Shown here in pieces: positions 44,604 to 55,760 of a DNA stretch of 64,000 bases. The stretch lies in NCBI GenBank assembly GCA_039619475.1, contig CM077116.1, positions 28,531,191 to 28,595,190 on the forward strand, given 5' to 3'. Numbering within the stretch: the first letter of the stretch is position 1; every line of letters starts with the position of its first letter. The notes beneath the pieces are model-generated. The model searched no databases, was not told the origin of the DNA, and saw only the letters and a list, made by a program, of their open reading frames with translations. This DNA comes from Icerya purchasi (lineage: Eukaryota > Arthropoda > Insecta > Hemiptera > Monophlebidae). A program made the translations under genes and the position numbers.

Positions 44604-44998
44604 GCGGTGGCTTTTTTTTTTTTTTTTTTATTAAATGGGCTCGATGTTAACACTGACCCAAGTACATGGACTTAGATCACTTACTCCAATTCTGAGGCAA
44701 TCGGAGATAGAAAGTATAAAGGAAAGAAGGAGGGGAATAACGGCTTGAGATGGGAAGGAAAGGATGAAGGAAGCATTGAAAGGGGCAGGAAGATCCAACG
44801 CCAAAAGTTCGGCGTATAGATGAGAGCACTCAGGAAAAAGAGCAGGGCATTCAAAAAGGATATGGTTGGGGTCGCATATAAAGGGAGGATCAGTAGAGTG
44901 GAGAGGGTAAAAGGGAGAAGGTGAAAGAGAAAAAGAAAAACGAGAAAAGGGAAGAAATTGGTACCAAGGCTGTGAATTGGGAGTAGGCGGTGGCTTTT
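44604..44998 (-). mobile_element. CDxNH-family 3' fragment with 12-bp target duplication
   Basis: GCGGTGGCTTTT occurs at 44604-44615 and 44987-44998, bracketing about 370 bp. The T run at 44612-44629 is the poly(A) tail, so the insertion reads on the minus strand. It encodes FYPLHSTDPPFICDPNH, ILFECPALFPECSHLYAELL, LDLPAPFNASFILSFPS and LLLSFILSISD, the terminal finger and tail of the family, in a single clean frame. It is a short, 5'-truncated and relatively young insertion. Confidence 0.9.
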
Positions 44999-45099
44999 CC
45001 GTTCAAAATTGTTTTATTTATTTTTCATATTTATACGGATGACGCTGACAGCTTTAATCTAACAACTGAAAGATTAGATAACGAAATTAAATCGAGAGA

Positions 45100-45395
45100 C
45101 AATTATTGATGATGAAAAATAGAAAAGACTGAAGTAAAAGAGTGATAGCTGAAAATGAAAAGGAAAGAATGAGAAAAGAAGTATAAAAAGCAGCAAGACC
45201 TTGAGTCGAAGGGGCAAAATTATGTGGTTATATCCTAAGTCTTATTAGGGAAACAATTGTGGAACCACAAGCAGAAAAAAATGGATTAAAACCAAGGCTG
45301 AGGGCAGAAAAAGTAGACACTACGTTTGGAAATAACAAAAAGAACGATGAGCAAATAAAAAAAGGATAAATGTCCGACCAAAGTCTGTAGTGATT
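45100..45395 (-). pseudogene. CDxNH-family fragment (upstream of finger), degenerate
   Basis: The complement reads FGRTFILFLFAHRSFCYF and CLLFLPSALVLIHFFLL. Its position and the shared block around 45380 (GTCCGACCAAAGTCTGTAG, compared with ATCCAACCAAAATTTAAAG at 42706) suggest it is the next segment of the same family as 42230-42780. It is probably continuous with 46420-48500, from which a Jockey insertion separates it. The assignment is tentative. Confidence 0.45.
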
Positions 45396-45404
45396 GGTTG
45401 AAAG

Positions 45405-46400
45405 AAAGAAAGATTTATTTGCATAAACAATAACATTACACTCATGATATAGATATTAATATGTGTACCGACACGAGTCTTACCACATAACTAAGTTAAT
45501 GAATATACATATAAATAAGACAGTTTAAGTTAGTAGGAAAAAAAACAAAAACCTACTGCATGAGGGGAGGTTTTGGTGGCTAGTGTCACATTACATAGAT
45601 ATTAACACAGTGATTATCAAATAGAATATTTTTAAAATAAAACTAAAACTAAATAAAACTAGTGTACTAACGTCATACAATTCAGAATAATATATTATGC
45701 TTAAGTCTACGATGTTTGTACTTAGTTATACATAGTGCGTAGTTGCCTGGAATCATAGTTACCAATAGAGCTGATAAGTAAGTTCTCGTGCCCTATACAT
45801 TTATCACAGAGCTTAGTAGTTGCACTCAAAACATAATCTCTGATTTGCGGTAGCTCTAAAATGTTATGCATATATGCTACTCTTGTGTATCTATTTGCTC
45901 CAAGAATACATCTTAAGCATCGATTTTGGATTACCTGTAGCTTGTTATAATGCGCCCTACTAACAGAAGATCACACTGGACAAGAGTATGTGATAAAATA
46001 GGTGTTATAAATGACACTTGTAGATGACAAGTTTGTTATTTGCACTTAAATAGGATTTGCGATTGAGCAAGGGATATACTAGCGAGATAGCTCTGTTTGT
46101 TTTTTGACCGAGATGTAATCGATATGTTTGCTGTAAGTTAATTTGCTGTCTAATATTAAGCCAAGATATTTGATATGATTAGACCAGGCAATGTCACTTT
46201 TCCAGAAATGATTAGTTTTCTTGGCAATGGGGGGCGCCGGCGGGTGAAGAATACCGCTTGAGTCTTTGATGGATTAATATTAATTTCCCATCTGGTAAAG
46301 TATTTTAAAACGCGTGTCGAGGCTCTCTGAAGTCTGTTACTTATGGTACTAGGTCTATAAGAACTACAATAGAGGGCAACATCGTCAGCAGAAAAGAAAC
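45405..46400 (-). pseudogene. 5'-truncated Jockey-clade retrotransposon
   Basis: The minus strand from 46395 reads SADDVALYCSSYRPST at the RT catalytic box (the Tyr or Phe before the box is replaced by Ser), then NRLQRASTRVLKYFTRWEIN and INPSKTQAVFF. The thumb is decayed. The C-terminus reads QNRCLRCILGANRYTR, VAYMHNILELPQIRDYVLSA and NYDSRQLRTMYN, typical of Jockey. The 3' end is near 45405. It is older than the Jockey copy at 20355 and separates two parts of a CDxNH-family element, so it probably inserted into it. Confidence 0.8.
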
Positions 46401-46419
46401 AGCATGAACTGAGAAAGCG

Positions 46420-48500
46420 TTTATTGGGGCAGCCGAATCAGCCGGGGAAAGTACGCTCATTATTGCTTTCAATACCGGAATGGCTATAAACTCATAAAGG
46501 GAAGGTCGACAGAACTAGAACGGAATGGAGAGGCAATGAAAAATTAGAAAACGGAATGAGAGAGTAAGAGAGTTTGGGGGAATCAGAAAGAGGAGAAAAA
46601 ATAGCTCGAAGAACGCCTTTGGAATTGGTGAAGAATTGACCGATCCTACTTATAGATGAAGTGAAGAAGATTGTATTTAAGATTCGGCTGTGAAAATAGA
46701 ACAAAAGGAAGTGAGTCTGAAAGGGCCCGGAATAACAAAATGAAGGGGAGATACACGCACCAAAAATTATGTCTCCTTTTTGAAACCGCCGGTAAAGAAT
46801 ATTGGATAAGAGAGAAAATAGGTTCCAAACAATTGGAGGAATTTAATTTTAGTTTAAAAATGCGAAGAGGAGTTGTCTTAAAGAAGAAGAGAGGTGAAAT
46901 CGATAGACTGGCAAATGCTGAAAAAGTGATGAGAGAGAATCGAGAAAACCAAGTGCCGAAGGTGTTTAATAAAGAGGCAAAAGGCAATAAGCTTAAGTGA
47001 AGATATGGAAAGAAGTTTAATGAGAAAACCATATCCAAGACGCGGTCTGCGAATAAAAGTCGATTTCGTATTAGATGCGGATAGATAGAATGTAATATAA
47101 TTTAAATGTTCAATACTGAGAAAATAAATTGTTGTAAAAAGTGTAAGAGTCTGAGACCAGAGCCCTGAACAAACTTGTAATAGATAGAGGGAGTAGAAAA
47201 GAAGAGAGTTCTATTTTGGAAAAGGTTGAGAATAACAAGAAGCTTAGCGCATACAGTAGGAAGGTGAATATTGTTAAACGAGAAAGAAACACGAACCATG
47301 GTGAATTTCTTATCTAGAAAGAATTTGTAAACATTTGATAAGAAAAAAAAAACTGATGCAGTCGATCAGACCGGACGAAGACCGAACATTTTAGAGGGGA
47401 CATAATAATGATGTTCTGTTTAACAGACAACGCGAGAATGTTTTTCGTACGTTCGGAGAGTTTATGAAGACGGGAAGAAACCAGAGAAATAGGAATGGCA
47501 AGAGGAATAATTTCTTTCAGGAATGAAAATGAAGTCATTTTAGGACTTGGGAGTGTATTTGGAGAGTAGAAAACAGATAAAAATATTTAGAGAAGAATAC
47601 AATGAGAGCGTAAAAAAAAATTATAAGAGTAAGGAACGATAAATCATTCTTGAACAGTTGCCGGATTTTTACTAAGAGCATATAGCAATTCAACGTAATG
47701 AAAAGAAAAAGGTAGGAAGTGCGTCTCCGAGTCAAAAAGGAACAAGGGGGAGCGAGGTTTCCTCAAGAGAAAGAGAAACGGCGAAGGCAATAAAATCTAA
47801 GAAAGAAATTGCGACTGCGAGAAAGAGAAATTAAAGGGAGCGCTCAGAAGGAGGAGATCTAAACGCCTTAGTCGTAGATTCGGAATCCGAGAAAAAGGCG
47901 TACTCTAGAAAATAATTATTTCTAAAAATTCTTCTTAGTCTTTTTAAGAATGGACCGAGCTTTCTCAATAGTTTTTTTGTGGACTGAAAGTTGGACATTG
48001 AAGATTGAGCAGATTTGAGAGTGGCGGTGTTTTTTTTTTCTTTTTTTTTTTTTGAAGGCCAATCCTCATTCCACTACAGTGAGGAGGTACAGTGGCGCAG
48101 TGACTAGTGTGGATAGAAAGAGAGGATATGAAGATAAAGCAGAGTGGAGAGATTGAGTAAGCAGATTATATACTGAGATTATACTGGACTTGGATAGGAG
48201 AGTGAAGCTCGATAAGTTTTGGAAATGATCCAGCGGGAGAAATGAATAAGTTTGAATTGGGAAGGAGAGTTACTACCAAAACTACCGTCGAGTGTTCTCT
48301 TTAGGAGCATTTAAAGAGCAAGAAGATTGGGAAAGCTTAAAGCTCAGCGGAACCTTAGGAAAAGGCATTTTCAAAGAAGCTGAAAAAATGATCTTTGAAA
48401 AAGAATAGATCATAGTTAACGATTCTTCTAGTGCTTTTAAGCACTCCTGAAAGGGGAGAATGAGCGTTCCAGTTTCCGTCAATGATGAAATCAATAATAT
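46420..48500 (-). pseudogene. CDxNH-family non-LTR retrotransposon, RT region, highly degenerate
   Basis: The minus strand contains protein-like pieces in all three frames, consistent with an RT of the same family: ALEESLTMIYSFSKIIFSAS upstream, an ELLYALSKNPATVQE-like segment near 47700-47640, IPLAIPISLVSSRLHKLSER and FGLRPV near 47500-47380, and FSFNNIHLPTVCAKLLVIL near 47280. No intact catalytic YxDD box is readable. A T run at 48030-48052 interrupts it. Assignment to this family rests on position, orientation and overall pattern rather than decisive motifs. Confidence 0.4.
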
Positions 48501-50458
48501 TCTTCAGTGCTATTTTTTTTTTTTTGACCTAGAATAGATATAATCTTATTTAATCGGTTTTAATCATGCGATCCATGTGATGAGTTTAGATTTCTCGCTA
48601 AACGTTTTCCACTCATGTTTTTACCTGTCTTTTTGCATCTAAGAAGCGACCTTTGGCAGTTCACTTTTAACCTTGCGCAATCTTTTGTAACCCCATCTTA
48701 TTTCTATCGTCCGCTTCCAAATATCAAACGGGAATTTCACAAACCATTATTTCCTTCTCGCGTATTTTTACTGAAGCCTGGAAGAGATCTGGTAGTGTTA
48801 AAGCGTTCTTTATACCTTCTAATCTTAGTAGTTTTCGGAAGCATTTCGTCCTCCTACTTTCTAATCTACTTTACGATGGGATACTGTTACTTCCATACCT
48901 CTAACTGACTCTTTTTCAACAAATTGTTTAATTATTTCTGACCTGATGAATCCCGCAAGATCTGCTTTTCTTTTCCATAATTTTTCGGATATGGTCTTAC
49001 TACGATTCCATCCGTTCGCATTTATCGTCGGTTTCCAATTGTATCTTTCACGTTAAAAATATATTAAATATGATATTGCTGGGTTTTTTTCGTTTTAAAC
49101 GACTTTGCAAATATTTTTTAAAAATCGTAATTGTGGCTCTCTCCTTACTGCGAATATTTTACAGTTTCAAATGAAAGAAAATTTTAAATCATTAATGCAT
49201 AGAGATATTATTAGAAGAAAATCGGGTCTATATCGTAAGAATAGTGCAAATCGTTGCAGAATATTACCGCATCAACTATCAGCGTTTGTTTCAATCATTT
49301 TTCTTTTTCCGTAATCGCTGTGACATTCTGAGCTCGTGGAAACATTCAACGCCGTCCGTCATCATCAACTGAATCCTCTCGCTAGAATCTTTAGCCTTTC
49401 TATTATTTTTCACGAGCAGAATCAGCGGTAATTAATTTTGGATTACACGCTGTGTCATTTTTTTTTCTTATTATTGCATAAATTCATTTTTAAAAACAAC
49501 GATCTTTTCCAATTCCGTTTTACGTTACAAGCTGATATAAATACTGCATAAATTATACATTCGACTGATTTCTCTTTATGTAATTTTTCTCTTCCGGAAT
49601 AATCTGAAAACTGCTAACTATTTTCGATTTAATATTTTTTTGGCTGTCCATTTCTGACTGTATACTCTCACGGTAACGATAACGTTTTCTATTTTTCAGA
49701 AATATAACCGGAGAATTTTAATAAATCGTCGACATGTTTCGGGGACATAGTCTCGTTTTCCCGAACCATTTGTTTGAATATCTCTAACAGCCAATCTCAT
49801 CTTATAATTTTAATAAAATTTCTTTTTTAGTTTTTCAAGGACACAAGATAGTTTCGGTATACCATTTTGGATGTATAATCATATACTCAATAATCCAAAA
49901 GATTTTTCTACTACTAAGTGCTTTTTCCTCTTGTACTGCCGTACTCCATGAGCGTTAGCGATTATCGTAACGTGAGTTTTAACGGACAACATTAACATAA
50001 GAGAATGTGTTTCTACCGCTCGACATAGCTCGCCCAAATTCGATACCCCAGTCCATTTATAGATATTCTGGCCCCATGACATATAGCTATACGTATATTA
50101 TAATCTCAGCCGGTTTTTTAGAAGTATTTAATTCGAAACACTTTACAAGCTGTTCACAAACTTCGTAACATTTAAAACTGTCTATGTTTTATAAATTGCG
50201 CAAAGGAAATTTATCAATTCGCGTAATGTTTTTCTGTACTGATCGAAACAATGCTAGTGTAACGTGCAGAAAAAGAACTTTACATTATTTTCACCTTTCA
50301 GAGTATTTTTTCTTCAGTTCCTGGCTAAGAAATTGTTTTACAAAAGCATACTTTTTGAAAATAACAGCATAAACAAAAAAAAAAAAAAAAAAAAGAGTTA
50401 AACAAAAGACGTTTATTGTCAATTTTTGGTTTATTGCTTACATCTTTTTTGTCCAAGG
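48501..50458. other. No gene recognised
   Basis: Two or three frames of 60-100 codons (for example 48615-48908 plus and 49879-50082 minus) show no resemblance to known proteins. An A run lies at 50373-50393. Possibly an old repeat, but I cannot identify one. Confidence 0.45.
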
Positions 50459-50650
50459 TAGTGCGGTGGCTAGAATAATTAAGGTACTTTGTTACCAAAC
50501 CAGAAAGAGAGAGAGGTGTATATCGAGACTTACAACGTTATATCCTAGTCACTCCGAGCTATAATCTGCAATCGAATACATAGGAGAAATATGAGGAAGT
50601 GAAAACAGACGAGAGGAAAGAACTGGCCCTAATAATATTCTCTTCGACGA
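50459..50650 (+). repeat. SINE-B copy, decayed
   Basis: GCGGTGGCTAGAATAATTAAGG and TACCAAACCAGA align with the head of SINE-B at 25046-25085. The body (GTCACTCCGAGC, ATCGAATACATAGG, AAAGAACTGGCCC) aligns with 25120-25215 with many substitutions. The B box is lost. Confidence 0.6.
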
Positions 50651-50699
50651 ATCTCTCTTAAGTACATTATGACAAGCTTTCGTAATCCATGCAAAAATA

Positions 50700-51700
50700 T
50701 GCGCTGCTACCTTTTCAACCGTTATCTTTAGCATTCGCTCATTTTAACGTGGCCGCTAGCCAGCGAACGTAGCGTGACAAATGTAGACGAATGAAGGCGT
50801 TAAAAAGTTCGAGCTAATATGGAAAAATAAATGCATCATAATGCAACTGTAGCGGCCGCGTAATGTAATTAATGCGCTGATTATTATGGAATCGTTTGTA
50901 GATTAAAGCAGTTAATTTTTTGCTGTGGCAGTTAAAATTTATCATTCGCGGAAAGTTATATAATAAATAGTGGAATACAATTTATTGAAAGAAAACAATG
51001 TATTTGAAAGTGCGCTTCCTAATTTTTCGGCGTGCCTATTAATTTGGCCGATATCGCTGTTATCTGTGAAGAGCATACAGAAAATGCCTTTTCAACTAAT
51101 TGACCATTCAATGATCGGGCGATAAGCAGGCCGAATTGCTTATTAACACATTCGAGTAGTCCGCACTTGGCTCGTTCGAGGCGCCAAGCGTCAATTTTCT
51201 ATTAGAAGGTTAGAATGCGCGCGTACATAAACGCGCACATGCACACACGCTGCCAATGTAGATTTAGAATTTCTTATCTGGGCTCCACCTTTGACTACTC
51301 ATGTCCTTTTTCCTCGAACTTTCTCCGATATTTCCATTTCTATAACACACCACGCCACCCCCACCTATAATTCGCGTTAATTGGCACCAATAAACGAATC
51401 ATTAATTTTAATTCGTTTGATTAATTTTTACGCATCGTATAATACTTTACAGATATTTAGAACTGCGTAAGGTCAACCTGCTGCTCTTCCATTCTCTCTA
51501 AATTTCTCGCTAAATCAACTCGTCTTATCGCCATTATTTCATTCTCGATATCGAACGAATTGATTTTAATCGATGCGCACTATCACTTAGCTCACACGTT
51601 CATCGTCAATTAATCAAGTTCGCTCTCGCTACAATTCACCGAGGATGTAACAATATTTTTCTAGAAATTATCAAAACGGCTTTCCTTTTTCCACATACAC
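50700..51700. other. Element-free block with homeodomain-like TAAT motifs
   Basis: No transposon remnant, poly(A) tail or protein-like frame is visible. The block has a somewhat higher GC share than its surroundings and clustered TAATTAAT, TTAATTTTAATT, ATTAAT and GCGCG-type words. This suggests conserved regulatory DNA, but that is inference only. Confidence 0.3.
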
Positions 51701-51909
51701 ACACACGCGCATATATATATATATATATTTGTGTTGTAATAATCCTTTTTGTGTCACCAAAAAAAAAAAAAAAAAGCCACTAAGAAAACTTAAAGACACT
51801 AATTTATTGGAAGAATACAATCAAATAACAGGATGTACTACCTCGCAAGAATGCCGATTTAGAGCTTATCAGTGACACACGTGTTTCGGGAATCAATTTT
51901 TTGTTTAGC

Positions 51910-52281
51910 TAATTTATACGTAAATGTAGGTGAATACATCCTGTTTGTTAAAATGGTATAATAAAATAAACTTTAATAACAAACAATATAGATCAATAAA
52001 TTAGATAAATACCTATTTAGAAACGTTTTCGGGCATAACCCATCATCAGCTAACACTTTATTAGAGCTGAGGCAACTCATGCCATCAGAAATATCTTAAA
52101 GAAAAATGAAACAAATATAGAACATTTAAAAATACAAGAGTATGTTTTAAGTTTCCTTTAAGTTAGTGTTAGCTGATGATGGGTTATGCCCGAAAACGTT
52201 TCTAAATAGGTATTTATCTAATTTATTGATCTACATATATTGTTTGTTATTAAAGTTTATTTTATTATATAATTTATACGT
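51910..52281. mobile_element. Inverted-repeat element with hammerhead-like motifs (Penelope-like layout)
   Basis: Arms of about 100 bp (51957-52057 and 52165-52269) are reverse complements with one small indel. They surround a 107-bp centre without coding capacity. TAATTTATACGT occurs at 51910-51921 and 52270-52281, outside the arms, as a likely target duplication. A 35-bp extension (51922-51956) lies on one side only. Each arm holds a hammerhead-like set: TTAG, CTGATGA (52173-52179), a GGG/CCC stem, GAAA (52192-52195), palindromic AACGTT, then CTAA. Inverted terminal repeats with a one-sided extension and hammerhead motifs are known from Penelope-like retroelements. No reverse transcriptase is present, so this is a remnant or non-autonomous derivative. 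Confidence 0.6.
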
Positions 52282-52540
52282 CACTCAGCTGAATGCTAGA
52301 TTTTATAAAACTTTTCTGGTAATGTCTTACGGCTGAACTCAATGTAAGATTTTGTAAATTTTAGTACTATGATTTTTTGCCTACGTAGCTTATGTCTTAT
52401 TTGTATTTTCGCCAAATGTTTAATTTAATTTTTGATTTTCATAAAACGAAATAGTCGTTCTATCCGAAAGACACGCCCGTGTCGTAATGAACTTATCTGT
52501 GCAATACGGAGGTATTTTCTTCTCTTTTTTTGGGTTACAG

Positions 52541-52595
52541 CCTGCACAACTACCGGGACTGTCGCGGTACATTCACTCTCAAACTCTACAGGCCG
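52541..52595 (+). CDS. Candidate small exon (strand uncertain)
   Basis: A strong acceptor (TTCTCTTTTTTTGGGTTACAG, the AG at 52539-52540) precedes a GC-richer block with a possible donor CCG|GTAAAC at 52596. In one phase it reads PAQLPGLSRYIHSQTLQA. On the minus strand the same block also looks exon-like (acceptor GAATTCTTTCAG before YRPVEFESECTATVPVVVQA). Only one of the two can be right, and both may be chance. Confidence 0.2.
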
Positions 52596-52959
52596 GTAAA
52601 CTGAAAGAATTCCAGGAATAATGGCAGGAGAAATGTTTGCGGTAGCCTTAGCCGTGGCGTGAATCATGGAACCGTATGCATTCTAAAAGAAGGTGAGAGG
52701 CTAAATGGGAGAATGCCTTGCATTAAAAGAAGAAGACGAGCAAACAATTAACCCAGGAGCTCTTGTAAGACGGAAGTCGGGAGAAAAACGCATGTCGTGT
52801 CACGGGACACTTTTTTTGAAATTTCATTTTTTTCAGCTTTATATGTAGAATTTTACTAAATAGAATTGTAAAAAAAATTTGCTATACTCAAATAACATGA
52901 AAAGTACTACTAATAACGCAAAATATATTAAACAATAAATATTAAAAAACCATCGATAT

Positions 52960-53545
52960 GTTCATGGTGTGATAAGTAATAAAAACAAATTACTTCTAAT
53001 GTAAACAAACGTAACAAACGATTATATAATAAATATGACGAGTCGATACATAAAAATGAGTCGAATAATTTAATTTAAAATGTAAAAATATATACATATA
53101 AAAAAATATATATGTAAAAAAAATAAAAAGTACAAAAAATGTAATTAGTAAAATAAATAACTTTATATAGCAACGACTATGAAATTTAATTAATTCACTA
53201 AATGTACATGCCATTTTAAATAATATATTTTAAGCTCTATATTTTAAAAAGTGAATTAACATTATTTTAAGTATACTTCTGTTCATGCATTTTTCTTTAT
53301 AAATATGTTTATGTACAATAATTCTGCAGTATTCAGTAATTCGTAATTCATAATTATTTTTAATACCTTTAAATCAGTTTAAATCAATTATTACTGAGTT
53401 AAAGGTGTTAAAAAAAATTTACACTGTGCAATTATTCGACTTATTTTTATATATCGACTCGTCACATTTACAACAGTTTGTCACGTTTGTTTACATTAGA
53501 AATAACTTGTTTTTGTTACTTATCACACCGTAAATATGGAGATTT
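52960..53545. repeat. Large foldback element with about 125-bp arms
   Basis: The left arm (about 52966-53085) contains GGTGTGATAAGTAAT, TAATGTAAACAAACGT and GACGAGTCGATA. The right arm (about 53420-53535) is its reverse complement with scattered changes. The centre is A/T-rich. There is no coding capacity. The family differs from the MITEs at 9868 and 29798. Confidence 0.8.
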
Positions 53546-54535
53546 TGCTCCGAATATTATTTACTATTATAAATGTAAACAATGGAAATTGACCGTCAAC
53601 ATTCGGTTATTAATGTTATAATTTTATATTACTCGAACGACATTCACAATTTGCAAAAAAGTATATAACATTATTTATATTGTAATAAACTGAAATTGTT
53701 CAAAACACATTATAATGAACGACCAATATATACATATATATGTATATATTGTCGGCATTTTGATGTAGTGTATGCAAATAAAGGGGGGATCACGATTTTC
53801 GGTGGAAATGAAAAGGGAAAAAAACTTAAAAGCTCGTTGCTTTGCACGCGTAATATTTATAAAATAAAATTGTAAGAATATTTTTTGCTGCATGCAAGTA
53901 AACATAAAGACACGTGAGAAGGTATGTGCAATCGTTGAAAATTGAAAGCAAATGAAATACTCGTAAACTAATGCTTCAAAAAACTTACTTCATCTAGAGT
54001 CTAACACAGACTTCTTCCTTCATTACCGGTAACTCTTATCCCGTTCTTCCTGACATATTCATAATATTTTCCTTCTAAATTATTGGATGGCTTACGACGT
54101 AGTGTTCTTCAAAGTCTAATGCGCACTTTCGATCCTTCCCGAATTACTTGTAAAGGAATTTTCCGCTGGCCGTAAAATAATAATAGTTTTCACTAGAATT
54201 ATTTCGCAAACTTTCTTCTGTTTCCTGAAGTGTTCGATGAGTAAAAGTGGCTGCGGAGGTGTCATTTTAAAAATGTTAGCTTATAGTTTCGAATTTCATC
54301 CGTAATGTTTGAACGCATTCCGCACTTAAAATACACTTCTGAACTCGTTCATTTAAAAATTCATATAACAGTTTACTCCCCTACTACTCGTTGATGCCGG
54401 TGTTTACATTTTAATCGTCGTTCCATCAAAGAGTCCTCGACAACAGTTCAATTTTGATTTCTGAAGAAGATCTCTGAACTATTTCAACTGAAAGTGCAAA
54501 TTTCGATTTTTCGACATATTGGAATGTTATAATTA
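53546..54535. other. No gene recognised
   Basis: AT-rich non-coding sequence with a small TA-rich palindrome near 53728-53750. Confidence 0.5.
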
Positions 54536-54835
54536 CTAGATAATTGATTAATTTAATAAAAATTCAGAAACTGAAATATTTTGGACACTTGATCCGTGGG
54601 ACAAGGTACACCTTGCTACAAACCATTTTGATGGGAAAAATTGAAGGTAAAAGAAGAGTTGGTCGGAGGAAACGTACCTGGTTCTGTGATATCAAGATGT
54701 GGACAGGATTAATTACAGAGTGGTTGGTACACTCCGCGTACGACAGAGAGCGGTACCAAAATATCATTAAGACTTCACTAGATGGCCACCCATGATCGAG
54801 ATCGGTCGGGACATCAAGAAAAAGAAGAAAACTAC
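54536..54835 (+). pseudogene. RTE-clade retrotransposon C-terminus, copy on plus strand
   Basis: The frame reads IKIQKLKYFGHLIRGTR, LLQTILMGKIEGKRRVGRRK, RTWFCDIKMWTGLITEW and AYDRERYQNIIKTSLDG, the conserved RTE C-terminus, then a stop. A GAAAAAGAAGAAA tail follows at about 54816-54829. Possible target duplication bases ACTAGAT occur at 54535-54541 and at about 54833. It is strongly 5'-truncated, but its remaining 80 codons are uninterrupted. Confidence 0.85.
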
Positions 54836-55200
54836 TAGATGGAAATTTCAATATTTTTGCGATTTCCAAGTAATCATTCATATAAATACAGTTTATTTCG
54901 AATGATATTTGAACGTCCAACTTAGCTATTATACCGCCGGACAAACGTAAATTCACTTCGAGTCGTTTTCCTGTAAAAACATTTACACGCTTTTTATCCA
55001 GTTTTTTAATCTTTTCTTTCCATGGCACAAGAGACGTGGCACAAAGATAAAAACAGACATAGTACACAGTTCGATGTTCAATTAAAATGATCATTATTTG
55101 AAAAATTGTACATTACGGCGAAGAATTGTATTAATTTTGCAGTTAAATCGCAAACAAAAATTTCATAAACTACAATTTTTGAAAGGTTTTTACCATTTTT
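54836..55200. other. No gene recognised
   Basis: Sequence between two RTE ends. A 176-codon minus-strand frame spanning 54564-55094 is mostly the reverse of the RTE end and is not supported. Confidence 0.5.
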
Positions 55201-55204
55201 ATTT

Positions 55205-55600
55205 ATTCTGCGTTCGTAATGTAATATTCTGATGAAACCTGGATGATAAGTGCAGATTGTAAAAAAAGATTCGACGCCGTTGAAATGTGGGCATACAGGC
55301 GTACGCTAAAAATCCCATGAACGGATTCCATAAAGTTGCAATTATATAACACGATAAAAAAAGTAGAAAAATTGCATACATTGCTCACAAAATTAGAGAA
55401 GAAGGCTTATTCAGTCACGCAGGGAAAAATTAAAGGAAAAGCTCCAAGAGGAAGAAGGAAAATGGAAATGATAAATACGAACACAGTAATTAAAGACTTC
55501 TTCCTACTAATAAAATTAGCCAGATGCAGGAATTTATTATGTTAGTGACGTGCAACCTCCCGAATGGGAGATGCAAAAATAATGATGATGATGATTATTA
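55205..55600 (+). pseudogene. RTE-clade retrotransposon C-terminus, second plus-strand copy
   Basis: The frame reads YSDETWMISADCKKRFDAVE and MWAYRRTLKIP, then a stop, then LEKKAYSVTQGKIKGKAPRG, RRKMEMINTN and LARCRNLLC. The 3' end carries a perfect stem CTCCC GAAT GGGAG (55558-55571) and a GATGAT tail (55583-55595). Internal deletion and one stop disable it. The stem-loop plus trinucleotide tail is the same architecture as the SINE-A ends. Confidence 0.8.
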
Positions 55601-55760
55601 TTACACTCGGCTATTTGTAAAATGTATTTTCTGTGCAATTCCTCCTCTCGTGCAGGAGCAGAGCTTCTCTATACTAAGTTCTTGCATCTTAAGCTGCCTC
55701 CTCCTTTTTGTGCTTCCTACATTCTCTTTTCCTTCACCAGATGTTGTTCCAGGTTTCAGA
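55600..55760 (+). pseudogene. CDxNH-family terminal fragment
   Basis: The plus strand reads SSRAGAELLYTKFLHLKLPP and PFCASYILFSF, matching HLYAELLALDLPAPFNASFI in the fragment at 44690-44990. About 45 codons remain between the RTE end and the I-clade element. Confidence 0.5.

Noticed and set aside
48615..48908. 97-codon plus-strand frame as a membrane protein
   Set aside because: Hydrophobic by AT-rich composition; no motif, start context or neighbour supports it.
54564..55094. 176-codon minus-strand frame
   Set aside because: Its 3' half is the reverse of a convincing plus-strand RTE C-terminus, and the rest shows no family resemblance.
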